From contig CAZCGA010000067.1 of the NCBI GenBank assembly GCA_964498075.1, positions 1 to 32,660 on the forward strand: a stretch of 32,660 nt of DNA. The letters run 5' to 3'. The number at the start of each line of letters is the position of its first letter. Within the stretch, counting starts at the first letter, position 1. The notes beneath the pieces are model-generated. The model was not told the DNA's origin and ran no database searches. It was given only the letters and a program-made list of their open reading frames with translations. Shown piece after piece: positions 30,769 through 32,660 of this stretch. The translations under genes and the position numbers were made by a program. The DNA comes from CAZCGA01 sp964498075 (GTDB lineage: Bacteria > Desulfobacterota > Binatia > HRBIN30).

Positions 30769-31964
30769 GTGACGCACTCCCCAGCTGCCGGCTCGAGACG
30801 CAGGGCGCGCAGCCACGCGCCGGCGCCGTCGCGATAGGCGTCCCGCCCCAAACGGCAGCGATAGAGCGGGAGCCGAGCCGCGAGCTGGTCCACGATCGCG
30901 GTCTGATCCTCTCGCCGCCCGGCTGCACAACCGCCGATCTCTTCGAAAATCGTACGGAGACGAAGGCTCGACTGGACCCCGTACAAACACTCGCGAAGCC
31001 GCGCCGCCCCGTCTGCGGGAACGACAGGCTCGAGCGACCACGCGTCGATCGTGGTGGTGATCTCCGGAAACACGATCGCCGCCACCGGCGCGCTACGCAC
31101 GATCGGCACGCCAAGGCGCCGCGCGAGCTGTGCCGAAGACAGGCCGAAGTCCCGCAGCGCGCCGTCACCCTCAGGCGCAATGACATCGAGCGACTCGAGC
31201 TCGGCGGTGTGCAGGAGGGTCGGACGTTCGGGAAAGCCGCGACGCAGGTTCGGATAAAGCTGCAGCGTGCCGGCTCTGAGGGATACGAGCGTCGGCATGC
31301 CGAACGCGCGTCCCAGGTGCCGGCCGGTGTCGACGAAGACGCGGTCGTTCGCGAGCAGGCTCCCCAGACCCGACGCCAGAACGCTGACGAGAAGTGTCGT
31401 CTTGCCGGCCCGCTTCGGACCGACGAGCAGCACGGCCCGTTCGTCCACCGCGAAGGCCGCGGCATGGAGATCGAGGACGGTCGCCTGCCCGAGGATGCGT
31501 GCCGCTGCGAGCTCGCGCACTACGCGCATGAGCCCGATTCGCTTCGCCCGAACGCCGGGCTGGGCGACGATCTCCACGTGGGCTTGTCGGACGCGATAGA
31601 AGCAGGCGAACATGTCATCAGCGATCACCGTGTGCTCGCCGTCGGTCCAGCCGGGGAGCTCGACAACCTGACTGTCGAGCGCGAAGCAGGCGATCGGGTA
31701 GGTGCTCGCCGTGGCCCGCCGGTGCTGCAGGTCGGCGAAGGCGGCAGCCGAGCACATCAAGCGCACGGTGACGGCGCCCTCGCCAGGCGCGCACAGGTCG
31801 AACCACGGCGTGAAGAACTCCGCCAGCCAACGAGCGGCGTCGGGGTCGTCCACTTCCACGTCGACGACGGCCGGACCGCACCGGTACCCCGTCACGATAC
31901 CCGCGCTGCTCGCGAGATCGCTCAAAGCCGTGGCCGCACCTTCATCACCCGCCGCGCTTCTCAA
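30765..31964 (-). CDS. HprK-like (HPr kinase-related) protein
   Basis: A 399-residue protein. An N-terminal ~170-residue unknown region precedes a P-loop (VLLVGPKRAGKTTLL, about residues 180-194) and the matching LLANDRVFVD segment, which corresponds to the HPr kinase catalytic G-D-D-R-V strand. A C-terminal extension of about 140 residues follows. It resembles the HPr kinase-related proteins found in peptide-modifying (lasso and PqqD/HPr-rel-type) clusters and not true HprK, because no HPr is nearby. The start is uncertain: TTG 31964 overlaps the end of glnS; TTG 31925, with GAAGGTG upstream, is an alternative. Confidence 0.72.
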   Translation of the reverse strand: MRSAAGDEGAATALSDLASSAGIVTGYRCGPAVVDVEVDDPDAARWLAEFFTPWFDLCAPGEGAVTVRLMCSAAAFADLQHRRATASTYPIACFALDSQVVELPGWTDGEHTVIADDMFACFYRVRQAHVEIVAQPGVRAKRIGLMRVVRELAAARILGQATVLDLHAAAFAVDERAVLLVGPKRAGKTTLLVSVLASGLGSLLANDRVFVDTGRHLGRAFGMPTLVSLRAGTLQLYPNLRRGFPERPTLLHTAELESLDVIAPEGDGALRDFGLSSAQLARRLGVPIVRSAPVAAIVFPEITTTIDAWSLEPVVPADGAARLRECLYGVQSSLRLRTIFEEIGGCAAGRREDQTAIVDQLAARLPLYRCRLGRDAYRDGAGAWLRALRLEPAAGECVT

Positions 31965-32660
31965 TCTTCGCCCAGCTGTCCTTCAGCCCGACGATGCGAT
32001 TGAAAACGAGCGCGCCCGGTTTCGAGAGCTTCGGGTCGACGCAGAAGTAGCCCTGGCGCTCGAACTGCACGCGATCGCCGGAACGCGCCGTCGCCAGCGC
32101 CGGCTCGAGTTTGCAGCCGCGCAGCACTTCGAGGGAGTGGGGGTTGAGGGCGCTCAGGAAATTCTCTTCGCGGTCCGGAAACTCCACGGCGAAGAGCCGA
32201 TCATACAACCGCACCTCGGCATCGACGGCGTGCGCCGCCGACACCCAGTGCAGCGTGCTCTTCACCTTGCGCCCATCGGGCGCATCGCCCCCGCGGGTGG
32301 CGGGATCGTAGGTGCAGTGGACCTCGGTCACCTCGCCCGTCTGCGGGTCTTTCACGACACTCTGGCAGGTCACGAAGTACGCGTAGCGCAGACGGACTTC
32401 CTTCCCCGGCGATAGTCTGAAGTATTTCGGCGGAGGCGTTTCGCGGAAGTCGTCCTGCTCGATGTACAGAACCTTGGAAAGCGGCACAGTGCGCGTGCCG
32501 GCGGACGCGTCCTCCGGATTGTTGACCGCCACAAGTTCCTCCGCCTGGTCAGCGGGGTAGTTGTCGATGATCACCCGGAGCGGTTTGAGAACGGCCATCA
32601 CGCGGGGCGCCCGCTTGTTGAGATCTTCGCGGATGCTGTGCTCGAGCATCGCCACGTCGA
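31945..32660 (-). CDS. glnS: glutaminyl-tRNA synthetase (C-terminal part, cut by window)
   Basis: The minus-strand frame stays open to the window edge and encodes about 238 residues of GlnRS. MLEHSIREDLNKRAPRVMAV, followed by LRVIIDNYP, matches the start of the anticodon-binding beta-barrel domain. SKVLYIEQDDF and the later FHTVCL-type barrel segments (here LHWVSAAHAVDAEVRLYDRLF) match the rest. The catalytic domain, with HIGH- and KMSKS-type motifs, lies outside the window. The end overlaps the start of the HprK-like gene by up to 20 bases. It charges tRNA-Gln directly, the pathway expected with a discriminating GltX. Confidence 0.92.
   Translation of the reverse strand, partial: DVAMLEHSIREDLNKRAPRVMAVLKPLRVIIDNYPADQAEELVAVNNPEDASAGTRTVPLSKVLYIEQDDFRETPPPKYFRLSPGKEVRLRYAYFVTCQSVVKDPQTGEVTEVHCTYDPATRGGDAPDGRKVKSTLHWVSAAHAVDAEVRLYDRLFAVEFPDREENFLSALNPHSLEVLRGCKLEPALATARSGDRVQFERQGYFCVDPKLSKPGALVFNRIVGLKDSWAKIEKRGG

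Noticed and set aside
30765..31964. Considered as part of a lasso-peptide cluster because of the HprK-like kinase
   Set aside because: No precursor peptide, PqqD-like protein, transglutaminase-like protease or asparagine-synthetase-like cyclase is seen around it.

Overview
The window is GC-rich (roughly 60-65% by eye) and comes from a Gram-negative bacterium. It carries a BamD lipoprotein, a DUF1302-type outer-membrane barrel, GlnRS next to GltX, and a Gld-like ABC export operon. This mix fits a Deltaproteobacteria-like lineage (Desulfobacterota/Binatota/Myxococcota-type metagenomic genome), but the placement is inference. No transposase, integrase, CRISPR array or rRNA was seen.

Layout. 1-70: 3' end of a tRNA (probably Gly) and its terminator. 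162-1374: a ferritin-like protein and an unknown protein. 1434-9728: a long same-strand block, bamD followed by a sulfur-assimilation cluster: an E1-like ThiF/MoeB protein (E1-A), a CysO-type sulfur carrier, a CysM-type cysteine synthase, a second and degenerate E1-like protein (E1-B), a radical SAM-like protein with a C-x8-C-x2-C motif, an SLC13 anion transporter, a Usp-like protein and ATP sulfurylase. Many joints are 4-bp start/stop overlaps. 9716-14302 (minus): polA, then an ECF sigma factor, its zinc-binding anti-sigma factor, a secreted protein and a small membrane protein. 14509-19073 (plus): ABC ATPase, ABC permease, GldG-like protein and a triple-repeat DUF4340 protein. 19088-20134 (minus): hisC.

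20266-22702 is a small glycan-type island (GT32 glycosyltransferase, methyltransferase, a broken GT4 remnant, a frameshifted GT25 gene). It lies between two ~320-bp direct repeats made of the hisC 5' end plus its upstream region, so a 64-codon hisC fragment sits at the right edge. Beyond it are an unknown protein, a hairpin terminator, a DUF1302 outer-membrane protein (minus) and gltX (plus). Between gltX and the convergently oriented glnS (cut by the window end) lies a second accessory block: a TupA-like ATP-grasp protein, a GT1-type glycosyltransferase, an APH-fold kinase and an HprK-like kinase.

The most interesting observation is in the sulfur cluster. E1-A has the ATP-binding and catalytic residues of the MoeB/ThiF fold but lacks the N-terminal RYxRQ segment that supplies an arginine finger. 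E1-B has RYSRQ but has lost the SN-L-x-RQ segment and the catalytic aspartate. The two look complementary, like the active and inactive halves of heterodimeric eukaryotic E1 enzymes, and they flank CysO-CysM. The adjoining radical SAM-like protein has no obvious place in the known CysO pathway. The JAMM hydrolase that frees cysteine from CysO in mycobacteria is not in the window.
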